Origin: Caecitellus pseudoparvulus
Taxonomy: Eukaryota; Bigyra: Bicosoecida
Length of the DNA: 64,000 nt
NCBI GenBank assembly: GCA_965644315.1
Contig: CBFFRQ010000068.1
Location: forward strand, 868,001 to 932,000
Direction of reading: 5' to 3'
Positions 25,701-35,672 of this stretch are shown piece after piece. The notes under the pieces were generated by a model. It worked only from the letters and a program-made list of their open reading frames with translations. It was not told where the DNA came from and did not search any database. The stretch's first letter is position 1; each line of letters opens with the position of its first letter. A program made the translations under genes and the position numbers.

Positions 25701-28700
25701 GGGGACCAGGCATCTGCCCAGTTCATTCCCCCTGAGAATACTTCATACGCCAAGCCCTTCATCACGGAGACACTGGGTGCTGCTGGAACCGGTGCCGAGA
25801 CGCGCGGTGGGCAGACTGTCGTGTTGAGGGGGAGCAACTTGGGCCAGTTCCAAGTGGCCATTCAACGCGTGGTGCTGCAGGGCTACGACTACGGTGACAA
25901 GTCTGGGCCACTGAGAGCGTACGATTTCACGGCCAACTGCGTGCTTTCAGTTGCCCACGTGGAGCTGACGTGCACGACGCCAGAAGGTGCCGGTTCCTTC
26001 ATGAGCTTCGACGTCGTCGTGGATGGTCTGCAGTCAGAGCCTGCCTCCACCCGGTACTTGCAGCCCCACCTGGATGCCGTGCAGACTGCTGATCCTGCGG
26101 CAGGGGAAGCGGCTCGCAACGTGACTCCGAGCACCCTGCACACACGTGGTGGGGATGTTTTCTCGGTGCAAGGCTTGAACTTCGCAGAGAACATCACGTA
26201 CGTCACCTCCCTGACCTACTCTGGGTCCTACAGTGTGCCCGCCATCTCAGGCGGAGGCACTCGCCAAGTGCGGAAAGAGGTCGTCGCAAGCTGCAACATG
26301 ACTGCAGCGCACCACGAACTGCAGTGTGTGACACTGCCAGGCGTAGGGGCGGGTCTCCAGGTAAACATGCTCGTGGCGGGACAAGGCAGAGACTCTGAGA
26401 GCATCGACATGCCTCCAGTCTCGTACGCACCCCCTGACATGCTGACCATGCTGCCTTCCTTTGCTGCCAGCCAGGTTTCCTCTCGGATTTTCCGCTTGCC
26501 AGTATCCCTTGGATCTGAGCGAGACACTCTGACTCTGCCCACGAGGATGCAAGACAGTCGTCAGCGCATACGTCTTGTGGGCACGAATTTCGGCACGGCG
26601 GCTGAGGGCCTGACACTTCGTGCTCAGGTCGTTAACTCTGGTCCCGGTGATGCAACCGTTTTGCCGGTGTCTTTCTCTGAAGGGAACTGTTTCGAGTCCT
26701 TCGACCGCTTGTCCGGGACAGGTGGTACGCAGTGGTACAGCAGCGGCTTCCCGCTGGCTGATCTGGAGCAGGCATACGTCACGGCCGTTGGGTCCCCTCT
26801 CGCAGTGGATACAGCAGGCCAGTCGGTGCCGCAGGAGGAGCAGTCCAGGTCGGCTCCCTACTGCATCGACTTCATCCCGCCAGTTGAGAACCATGAATCT
26901 CTGCGACTGACGGTGGAAGTGGGAGAGCAACCATCAGCATCTGAACTTGAGCTATCCTTTGCCCGCCCACACGTCGGCGACGTCATCGTGGCGGTGTCTG
27001 AAGAATCTGAGATCGGACCCATCGTCGCCAACAGGTCTCGATCGGCATCCGGTACGAACGTGGTTCCGGCCCTGAATGTGCAAGAGGAGCTCCAGGGCTG
27101 GCGCATGTTGAAGCTGGAAGGCCTGGACTTCGGCACGAGCGGTGCTGTGGTTGTGCAGTACGTGGACCTGGTCGGCAACGGCACAGGCTCGGCTGATGCT
27201 GAAATCAACAGCACGTTGTACTCGACACATGGCATCTTGACGAAGTACGTGGAAGAAATGCGTGCTGCAGGCCACTGCTGTGCTGCTGCGGCGGCTGATC
27301 TCGTCGCAAGTTGCCTGGAGGAGTGCTTGCGAGTGGACTTGACCAGTGTCCTGGGTGGTGGCTTCTATGACCGCAACTTGGGCGCAGCGCCACGCAGTGT
27401 GCGCAGGGAAACCACTCTGTGCCGCTCTGATGTTGACATCGTCGCAGACTCCATCGTGGACCCAGCTTTCTACTTCAGGCCTGAGCTGCAGTTCCACTAC
27501 CGCCACGACAGTATCCGGTGCCTGCTGCCGCCTGCAGGTGGCCGGGAGATCACCGCTGCGGTGGGTGTGCTTGTGGCTGGAGGGCGGTTCCACGCGCACT
27601 CCAACGTCATGGACTTCTCGCAGCTCAGCCCCCGCATCCTGGAAGTGCGAAGCACGGCGACATTCACAGCAGGGGATGCATACCGCACCACGGGTGGACA
27701 GACCCTGCGATTATTGGTGGAGTATGCCGGCACTGTGGACCGCAACGTCACCCGGATTGAAGTGGGTGAAGAGGGCGTTCCTCCCGGTGAGCAGCGCATG
27801 CCCAACACCTTGTGCCCGATTGACTGGTCAGACTCCCAAGCTTTCCAAGAGCTGGACGACAATGGCGACCCGTGTGGCAGCAATTGCATTCGGTCTCGGG
27901 AGTTGGCTGTGCTGACCTGCTTGATGCCCCCAGGTGAGGGTACACAGGTGCCCATCCGTGTGTTCCGTGGTGACCGCGCTTCAGACAACGCCGAGTTTGT
28001 GACATTCTTGCCGCCCTCTGTGGATTCCATCATCCCATTCGCTGGCAGGCGCTTGCAGGCTGGGCTGCCCGCCTTTGGCACTGAGGGCGGCCAGCTTGCT
28101 TGGCTGCAAGGGTACAACCTGGGCATCTTGGACCGCGCTGTGAACTTCACTTTCGCGTCACCGTCCATGCCACTGGCTGGGTACACCGATACGGCTCCCC
28201 AGACGAACTTGAGCGCGGGGGTGCAGCTTGTGCCGCGCGGGCCTGGCCTGCAACCTTGGGAGCGAGTGCTCATTTCCATTCCAGCCAACGGTGTCGGGCA
28301 AGATCACCACGTGTGTGTGACGGTTGCCGGCCAGGCTGCATGCTCGCCAACAGGCGTCTTTTCGTACGCTGCGCCGGAAGTCACGCGCACCGTGAACTTT
28401 GCCTCCATCAGCACCCGGGGCTCCAATGGCAAGCTTTGGATCATCGGCAGCAACTTTGGGCCTGCCTATATCCCAGGCGTGACTTCGTTTTCCCTGCCTG
28501 GAGTCAACTACGAGCTACACGAGGCGGATTGGAACCACACACACATCGCGTTGACCATCCTTCCCTCCAACGGCGGCCTGCGCATGGACATGTCATTCAC
28601 AGTGGAGGGGCAGACGTGGCGGTCTGCCGATGTGGGGGGCATCCCTCCCAGCGGCCCGCCCGTTGTGGGTGACCTCACCCTCGTCAACTTTGCCCAGCCA

Positions 28701-31700
28701 GCGGTGAACCAGAGCACGACGGACCCCCTTGTGAACATTCCCACACGGGGGGGCATGAATGTGACCATCCGGGGCACGAACTTCGGCTTGGCGCCGTACG
28801 TGGAGCTGGGAGGGGTGCGCACGACACCTGTGGAGTCCGATCACGAATTCCTCACGTTTGTCGTGCCCGAGTCTGTTGGCTCTTACGATGTGGTTGTGTT
28901 CGCAAACAACCAGCCCATCAGCACCCCGTTGCGCCTGGAGTACGCCGCTCCCTCGCTGTCCTCCATCAGGGTGCTGCGAGGTTGCCAGCAGCGCTGTGGC
29001 GACATTGTCATCGGCGGGCAGGAGAGCGCGGGCCTGTACACGACGCCTTGCGAAGAGGACAGCGTCTTTGGCGGCACGGCAAACGTCGAACCGTACAGCG
29101 TGTGGACCAACCGTGTCACTGCGGATACTCCTGAGTGGGACAGAGTGCGCCGCTGTGCACAGCCAGACCGAGTGGAGTTGCGGGGCGCGAACTTCGGCTC
29201 CCCCACTGATGGAGCACACGTTGTCTTCAATGGCCAGCGCATCACTGCTCGTTGCGACAGCATCGACACGCCTGGCTCGCGGTTCAAGCCCCTGGTTCCC
29301 TGCCTCATGGACGTGCTGCCGTCCGAGGAGCACGACCTCGTGAAGATCCGCGCGCCTCCAGGGCAGGGGGCAGGCCACTCCATCCATGTGTCCTTGCCTG
29401 AAAAGGTGAACGGCGCCGCGACGTCCAGCTCCCTGGACACGCCAGCGCAGGCCATCGACTACCTGGCACCTGAGATCACCAACCAGCACCCACGCCCTTT
29501 CCGGGCTGTGGGGGACACCCTGTACTTCTTCGGGCACGGGCTGGGCCACAACTCAAGCGCCTTCCCGCTGTGCACCGACCCGGCATTCGGGCTGGAGCCC
29601 TTCCAGGATCATGACGTCATGCACGTCAGCCTGAGCGGTACCTTCAACTGCACGTCGCTGTGCTGGTCCTCTACGCTCTCTCCGTCAGCGTACCAGTTGA
29701 CTGAGCCGGGGGTGCCTGAGAACGGCCTCCCCTTCCTCAAGTGCGAGATGGGCCAAGTGCCCCGTGGGCCGCACACTGTGGAGGTGACGGTGGCCGGGCA
29801 GACGGGTGCCCGAGTAAACCTGCCTGACACGTCCACATCCATCCGCTCTGTCTGCGACAAGGCGTGGTGGGGCATGGACGGTGAGTACTGCTTGACTTGC
29901 CCTGAGGGTGCAGTGTGTGAAAACTGCCCCGCTGACAGCTGGGAACACCTCAACTGCCCGGATGGGTACCGTTCAGAAGACCCAGAGTGCCTTGTTGGCG
30001 CGGCCCAGCAGGGGCCGCAGTGTACGGAGCCGACCACTGAGGGCGGGGAGCCTGTGTCAGTGAAGGGCTTCTGGGTTGTGCAGATCCAGAACACGACTAA
30101 GGAGTTCAATGACGATGAAGTGTGCCCGCCTGAACGCCGAGGGCGCGAGGAATGCCCGCTGCCTGTCGGCTGCCTGCCAAGCTTCGCGTGTGTCGGCAAC
30201 AACGAGTGTGCTTTTGGCTACATCGAAGAAAGGTGCTCCAAGTGCCGGCCGAAGAGTCACTTCCGCATCGCAGGCGTGTGCAAGAAGTGCCCTGACAACC
30301 CGTGGATGCCCATCGTCGGCTTCGTGGCTGTCATCATTGTCATGTGTGGCGGTTCGTGGTACGTGAACAAGAAGAACCTCTCCTTGGGCATGGTTGCCAT
30401 CGGCATCGACTACTTCCAGGTGCTGGCAATTTTCGCCCAGTCCAACGTCAAGTGGCCGGACATCCTTATCGAGTTCTTCAACATCTTCTCGTACATCAAC
30501 TTCAACATCGACGTGGCTGCCCCTGAGTGCCTGACCCCCAACCTGGACTTCAGGCTTAAGTGGTACATGCAGCTGGGACTGCCCATCGGAGTTGCTGCCA
30601 TGTTGGCGCTGTCCTTTGTTGTCGTGTACGTGTGGAAGAAGTTCATCAATGGGCAGTCTGGTGCGGTACTGACGGCTCACTTGAGCCCGTCAATCACCGC
30701 CCTCGTGACGGCCATGTACGTGCTGTACCTGCTGCTCTGCCGGCGTGTGTTCGACGTGTTCAACTGCAACCCGACCGTGCCTCCCGACCCGCGCGGAACG
30801 CTGTACATGGAAGCCACCAACTCCCCCTGCTGGGAGCCTGGGAGTCTGCACATGCAAGTGCTGCCCTTCGCAATCTTTGGCCTTTGCTTCTACGTGATCG
30901 GGTACCCTGTTTTCGTCGGCTACTTCCTGTTCAAGTTCCGCGAAACCATCAAGGAAGACCAGCACCTGCGAGCCATCGGGGCGAACTACGTCGCGTCTGC
31001 AACAACAGGTAACGCTGGGGCGACCTTCCGTGCTCGGTACTCGAAGCTGTACTACTACTTCAAGCCGTCCCACTACTGGTTCATTCTGACGGTGCTGGGC
31101 AGGAAGGTGTTCCTTGCCATGACATCCCTCATGTTCCGATCCAACCCCGGCTTCCAGCTTGCAGTGGCGCTGCTCATTGTGTTCTTCTCGTTCACAGCCA
31201 GCGTCATCGTGCAGCCATACCTATGTGCTGCCACGGCAGAGGAGGTTATGGAGAAGCATGACAAGATGGTGAACCTGGGCAGTCGACTGCACCAGAAGAT
31301 CGACGTGGAGCTGCGACGGGCTCGAGCCCAGCAGGCAGCAGACCTGCGCAAGCAGAAGTCTGCTGGCTGGAGCAAGGCGAACGAGTCCTTGGCCAGCAAG
31401 GATGGCCAGTCGAAGGACTCGGGGCAGTCTGAGCAGGTGGCTGACACGCGCCACCTGCCCCAGAACCGGGCTGCCAACGGTGACACCCGCATGGCCGGCA
31501 GCATCCTGGTGAACTACAACTTCGTGGACCAGCTGCTGCTGGCGAACACCGTGCTGGTGTGCCTCATCGGGCTCATGTTTGAGAGCAACCAGTTCAGCAC
31601 GGACAACGCGGCCAACGATGCCGCGACGGGGTCCCTGACGGGCGTTGCCATCTTCCTCATCATGTCTGGCACCATCTTCTACATCACGTGCTTCACCATC

Positions 31701-32201
31701 GACATGTACGCCAACCTGGGCAAGCGCGGGTGCTGCACCACCCTGGAGGCTGAGAAGCGCCAGCACGGCTCGCTGCGCAAGGCCTTGATCAAGCGCCTCG
31801 TCACCAACGCCCGGAAGAAGAAGGCTGCAGGGAAGAAGGGCAAGAAGCCAGGCAAAGACTCCGGCATGGACGCCCTGATCGACGCCCGCAACGCGAAGGG
31901 TGGGGAGGAGGAGAAGGACACGGGCATGCAGATGAACCCCATGCTGATGAAGGCGGGTCACTCCGCGAACAAGGCAGCATCGGCTGTCGCTTCTCTCTCC
32001 CAGGAGCAACTGAAGGCCTCCAACGTCCCAGCCGAGGTGCCCGCGGATGCCGTGTACAGGGCGTACCTTGCGCGGTACTTGGCAATGGAGAAGGACATCG
32101 CGGTGCTGGCGGAGGAATTTGGCGACAAGAAATCAGGCGGCGGCGGCGGTGCCGCAGGCGCGGCTGGTGATGGTAAGGCCGCCGCCGGAGCAGGAGTGTG
32201 A
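13704..32201 (+). CDS. Giant LamG/cadherin/IPT multipass membrane protein
   Basis: The exons are 13704-13872, 13943-14014 and 14161-32201, giving 6,093 residues. Introns are 70 nt (GTAAGT...CGCAG) and 146 nt (GTGCGT...CACAG). The first follows FTIE, where the divergent paralogue also has its intron. Segments in order: signal peptide (residues 1-22); LamG-like fold split by the introns; CGDG..EACDDGN Cys-rich unit (about 254-299); concanavalin/LamG-like folds (about 354-594 and 789-1024); Cys-rich region (1159-1290); beta-sandwich (1360-1503); three DSGW repeats (1714-2125); about eleven cadherin repeats (2137-3463); about fourteen IPT/TIG repeats (3464-5300); ephrin-receptor-like Cys-rich segment; about nine membrane segments (5461-5934); and a Lys-rich tail. 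The 18-kb terminal exon has no intron. The likely role is a surface adhesion receptor or channel-like sensor; ligand and signalling are unknown. Confidence 0.92.
19060..20300 (+). repeat. Three unrecognised DSGW-type protein repeats (plus giant)
   Basis: The units start near 19065 (WDSGWFTMIG), 19515 (FDSSWFTLN) and 19930 (a divergent copy). Each contains an internal V.V..R..DG.N.GF.F segment and ends with YWGGMIMGYSKTHVRLWAPS or a similar form such as YGGIVYNYDESVVRVFAP. The number and position match the minus-strand paralogue. No family is recognised with confidence. Confidence 0.6.
20330..24310 (+). repeat. Cadherin repeat array (plus giant)
   Basis: About eleven cadherin-like repeats are delimited by linkers such as NRNDPPTLL, DRNDPPFFD, DENDPPLF, VNEAPAF and VNDIAID, with repeated (L/I)(D/N)FE strands. 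A Cys-rich PAN/apple-like insert lies at about 22150-22430, right after NDPPLFQC, the same place as in the paralogue. Many N-X-S/T sequons fit an extracellular location. Confidence 0.82.
24310..29830 (+). repeat. IPT/TIG repeat array (plus giant)
   Basis: About fourteen repeats follow the pattern Y..P.(V/I)......(T/A).GG......G.NFG, for example GGQSIVVTGSNFGPSG, GGMNVTIRGTNFGLAP and VELRGANFGSPT. Each repeat is about 110-150 residues. Such Ig-like IPT/TIG folds occur in extracellular receptors such as plexins and fibrocystin. The array ends in a degenerate copy (FFGHGLGHN) before the Cys-rich segment. Confidence 0.82.
29830..32198 (+). other. Cys-rich stalk, multipass membrane module and basic tail of the plus giant
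   Basis: The Cys-rich segment reads CLTCPEGAVCENC and later CSKCRPKSHF and CKKCPDNPW. It resembles ephrin-receptor-like GCC2/GCC3 modules. About nine hydrophobic segments follow between 30301 and 31725, among them MPIVGFVAVIIVMCGGSWYV, GVAAMLALSFVVVYVW and FAIFGLCFYVIGYPVFVGYF. A charged loop at about 31240-31500 separates the last two segments. The tail has KKKAAGKKGKKPGK and a Gly/Ala-rich C-terminus. The layout recalls protist TRP-like or polycystin-like proteins, but I see no recognised pore motif. Confidence 0.7.
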
Positions 32202-32398
32202 GCGGAGCTTGTGCTGTGATGCATCCAGCCACACTGCCCTGCGCGGTGCCTGGGCCGGTTTGCCCAGGCGCCCTCGTTCTACGTGCGTGTACATTCCATG
32301 AGTGTTTGTGAGTGTGAAAAGCAGGTCAAAGGGCTTGTCCCCCACCTGCAGGCTGTATGAGTATCGTGCGCCCCAATGCACTATCGCTGACTCGCCAG

Positions 32399-32940
32399 TC
32401 ACCCGCCGTGCAGAGTGGAGATGAACGAAATGGCATCGCCGTCCTGCACCTCGTACTCCCCTTTGCCCTCGATCTCCCAGTCTGCGTCATTCACCAGCAC
32501 AAGCACGCCAGGCCGCCTGCAGGGGGGGGTGCGGCATGGTGCGTGACTGCGATGGGGAGGAATGGTCAACAATTCCTTGCGCAGCACCACTCACACGGTG
32601 CCATCTGCGACAAACAGCTCAGGTCGCTCCTTCAAGTACTCGTCCTTGATGTGCATGATGAGGGAGTCCAACGTGAGGGATTCCCCTTGCACCGGCACTT
32701 TGATGTCCATCTCTTTCTGCTTGTCGAACAGGAGCTCCAAACCTCCACTGCACGGCGGGTGCGGAAATCGGTCGGGTGCCTGGTGCGAAGACGCTCACCG
32801 CGCCTGACAGAGTCGCACCTGAACTCAATCGACAGCGAAATGGATTTCATGCTCGGCGCTTCTGTCGTTGCATCTGCAGGCTTGGGCTGTGTCTCCTTGC
32901 CAGCCCCAGCGCTCGGCGGAGCGCTGCCTTCGCTGGCCAT
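32399..32940 (-). CDS. URM1: Ubiquitin-related modifier 1
   Basis: There are three exons: 32940-32819, 32747-32595 and 32516-32399. The introns are 71 nt (GTGCGA...CGTGCAG) and 78 nt (GTGAGT...CCTGCAG, with a C-rich tract before the acceptor). The product is 130 residues. It ends in the URM1 hallmark [20 protein letters not shown] and STLHGG; the terminal GlyGly is the form activated by a UBA4-type E1. URM1 is the sulphur carrier for 2-thiolation of wobble uridine in tRNA and also modifies proteins. The core starts at Met31 ([10 protein letters not shown]) and is 100 residues, the usual family length. The first 30 residues are an unusual Ala/Pro/Ser-rich extension, so translation may start at either Met. 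The gene lies 160 bp downstream of the Nudix gene on the same strand. Confidence 0.94.
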
Positions 32941-33100
32941 GTCGAGGCAATTGAGTGATGGTCGAGCTGCCTGTGCGATGATGTGGACCAGAGCGACCCT
33001 TTCGAAGATGGGGAGGGGGCTGAGAAAATAGTGCTCAGGGAGAGGATTTTCTGCATGGCCTTTCCGCGCGCGGCGGTTGACAGCGGTTCGCCAGCATCGG

Positions 33101-34183
33101 TTACGGCCCGCGGCTGCTCGCAGGATCCGGGCATTCGCCCTGCTGATCTAGCCAGCACTGCAGCGCGAACACGTGTGCCCGCCCAATGCACGAAGCGATG
33201 CCTCCAGTACTAGTCATGGTCGGGGCCAGGCCCGTCCCATTCACCACGGAGCAGGGCACGGGCAGGTCGGGTGGAGGGGTGCACGCCACGCCCTGCAGGC
33301 TGGGGAGCAGACCCACTCGCCGTCGGTAGGCTGCCGTGTGGGCCAACACTGACGCCACCTGCTCCTTGTCCAGCCACACGGCGGCCTCCACCTCCTCTGG
33401 CTGCAGCTGCACCCGCTGTCTCAGCCCGCCAGCAGCGGAGGCGGGAGGGAGGCATGCGCGGTACAGCATCACAAAGTGCTGGCGCTTGGGTACTGCGCCC
33501 ACGGGGCCCGTGGCAGGGTACGTGGACACCCAGGCACAGAGGGGGCGGAGGCCGCCCCCTGCCAGCCCCAGGTCCACCCCTGCCTCCTCCTTCAGTTCCC
33601 TGGCTGCGGCCTGCAGCGATGACTCCCCGTCGTCAATGTGACCCCCCGGCGCCACCCAAATGCCGGGGAAGGAGCGCATGTGGCTGGGGCGCTTGACAAG
33701 CAGGACGCTGCCCTCACTCTCCAGCACGACGACGGCGCCGGCGCGCCAGTGGTTGCTGGTGTCTGCGATGGGCTTGCCGTGCCGGGCACCGAGACACAGC
33801 GGGCACTCGGGTGCGTGGGAGAGGGGCACTACAGGGTGCTTCCCCGCTTCACTGTCCTGTGCTCCTGCGCCGGCCCATGGACTGATCACGAACTGTCTGC
33901 AGCCCGTCTCGTGGATGGACACGGCTGCGACGTCGTGCCCCAGCGCATCCTGCACGGGCGAGAAGCCCTCCTGTCCCAGCAAACATTCACCAAACCGCAG
34001 TGGAGCTGATTCAGTGCCTTGTGTTAGCACTGACACATGGGCTTTTGTTGAGTACGCCTTCTTTGCCTCTAAGGCGGCAGCCTGGGCGGCAGAAGCCATC
34101 CAGCGTTTCACAGGCGTTTCACTCGCAGCAGCAAAGCGGGACGATCGCGCAAACCCGAGCCACCGTAGAACTGGCGAGAGCAT
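33101..34183 (-). CDS. Nudix hydrolase, NUDT17-like
   Basis: A single exon encodes 360 residues. The Nudix box lies at residues 181-203 (GHIDDGESSLQAAARELKEE then AGV) and fits G-x5-E-x7-REL-x-EE-x-G-U, with the Mg-binding Glu residues intact. The strand before it (LLVKRPSHMRSFPGIWVAPG) and the overall layout resemble NUDT17. The N-terminus (about residues 1-50) is rich in Arg, Ala and Ser with almost no acidic residues, which suggests a mitochondrial targeting sequence. A possible metal-binding CPLC lies at about 127-130. The substrate (nucleoside diphosphate derivative, CoA or cap) cannot be told from the sequence. The gene is divergent from the tRNase Z gene. Confidence 0.85.
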   Translation of the reverse strand: MLSPVLRWLGFARSSRFAAASETPVKRWMASAAQAAALEAKKAYSTKAHVSVLTQGTESAPLRFGECLLGQEGFSPVQDALGHDVAAVSIHETGCRQFVISPWAGAGAQDSEAGKHPVVPLSHAPECPLCLGARHGKPIADTSNHWRAGAVVVLESEGSVLLVKRPSHMRSFPGIWVAPGGHIDDGESSLQAAARELKEEAGVDLGLAGGGLRPLCAWVSTYPATGPVGAVPKRQHFVMLYRACLPPASAAGGLRQRVQLQPEEVEAAVWLDKEQVASVLAHTAAYRRRVGLLPSLQGVACTPPPDLPVPCSVVNGTGLAPTMTSTGGIASCIGRAHVFALQCWLDQQGECPDPASSRGP

Positions 34184-34330
34184 GGGAGCGCGTGGCGTGA
34201 TTAAACCGTCGGTGTGGCCCTGTCCAAATTGGAAGGACTCCCAACGCTGCCGCAGATTCTGCCGTTTTGCGAACCCTCGGAGACTGGCTCGCCTGCAGCG
34301 ACGTGACCGTCACTTTTTCCAACAAACAGC
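34184..34330. promoter_or_regulatory. Compact divergent promoter, Nudix and tRNase Z genes
   Basis: These 147 bp lie between the two divergent start codons. No RNA gene or other coding sequence is visible, so both promoters must be in or near this stretch. Confidence 0.45.
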
Positions 34331-35668
34331 ATGGCTTTGACGCAGTCATACTCGCTAGGGGATGTGGAGCTCAGCATAAGGTATCACATCAGCGTCTAGC
34401 AACGTTTTGTGCTGTCACATCCTTACGAGTGGGCGCTGCATCCTGTGCACAGGAGCGTGGCGGGCGACAGCACTTGTGTCATGGTATCCGAGCCCTTCAA
34501 GGCCATGTTTGACATCGGCCTGCAGGCGCGCAGCATCATCAGCCACGACGTGGTGTTCATTTCACATGGGCACATGGACCACGTGGCAGCCCTGCCCTGG
34601 CACGCTGCCCAGCGGGCCATGGGCCACATGGCACCCCCCACATACTTTGCGCCGCCTACCACGGCAGCAGGCCTGGAGGCAGTGCTCGCGGCCTCCAGGC
34701 AGCTGCAGGAGCCCGGCGAGGCGTGCCTTGCAGCGAGCATTGTCCCGCTCTCCGCAAGCAGCACTGTGCTGCTCTCGAACAGCCAACGTCGGGGTGTGCC
34801 TGCTGCCGCGGCCGCTTCGCAGGGTGACAGCAGAGTTGAGGTGGCTGCAGGGGCAGACTCCCAGATGCACACAGACAGTCGGCGCAGTCGTGCTGTGGAG
34901 CTGCCTCCAGACACCGCCCCCACAGCACAGTGGGCCCAGCCGCGCAACTTCCCATTCTGTGTGCGCCCCTTGCCAGCACAGCACAGGGTTGAAGGCTGCG
35001 GTTTCTGCGTCTTCAATCGCAGCATTCGCCTTGCGGAGTCGGTGAAGCTGCTGTCCAGACAGGCGTTGCTGGAAGCAGAGGCTGCCGGGGAGTCCTTGCA
35101 CACTGTGCATGAGCGCGCACTGTTCGCCGTCTCAGGCGACACACTGCTCGATGCGGTGCTGGGGAGTCCGGAAGCGCTGCAGGCCAGTGTGCTGGTGCTG
35201 GAGTGCACATACCTTGAGGAGACACCGAAAACCAGTGTGTCCAAGTGCCGAGCCCGTGGACACACGCACCTGGTGGAGGTGGCGGCGGCATGGGCGGCGG
35301 GGACGTTTGAAAACGAGCACATTCTCCTTGCGCATGTCAGTCGGAGGTATCGCTTTGGAGCTGCGCTGAAGTTGGTCACGGGGACGCTACATGATGCATT
35401 GGTGACCCACTTAAAACAAGAGTTGGGGCATGCTCCGTCCGCTGCCGAGATTGCAGATGCCTCGGCTCAGCGGCCACACGTGCATGTGCACTGCCCGCCT
35501 GACCCACTTGACGTGCGCGGGGCAGCAGGACATGAGGCCAATCCGAGAAAGCGGCCTGCCGCACGTCAGCACAGCCGGCAGCACTCCTCTCGCGGGAGAG
35601 GGCGGGGCCGAGGTCGCGGCGGCTCTGCCAAGCGGGGCCGAGGGCATGCTCAGCACGGCTCCCGTTAG
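34331..35668 (+). CDS. Short-form tRNase Z (RNase Z, metallo-beta-lactamase fold)
   Basis: The exons are 34331-34380 and 34453-35668, separated by a 72-nt intron (GTATCA...CACAG), giving 421 residues. Joining them restores the tRNase Z start, SIRSVAGDSTCVMV then FDIG. The zinc-binding motif is HGHMDH at residues 55-60. Also present are SGDT (Asp246), LECTYL, HTHL and the late HVSRRY motif (His311), matching plant TRZ1/2-type and ELAC1-type short enzymes. The enzyme removes 3' trailers from pre-tRNA. Odd features are a low-complexity insert (about residues 105-180) and a C-terminal RG-rich tail (SSRGRGRGRGRGG), which may bind RNA or direct it to the nucleus. The stop lies 4 nt from the stop of the convergent WD40 gene. 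Confidence 0.9.
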
Positions 35669-35672
35669 ATCG

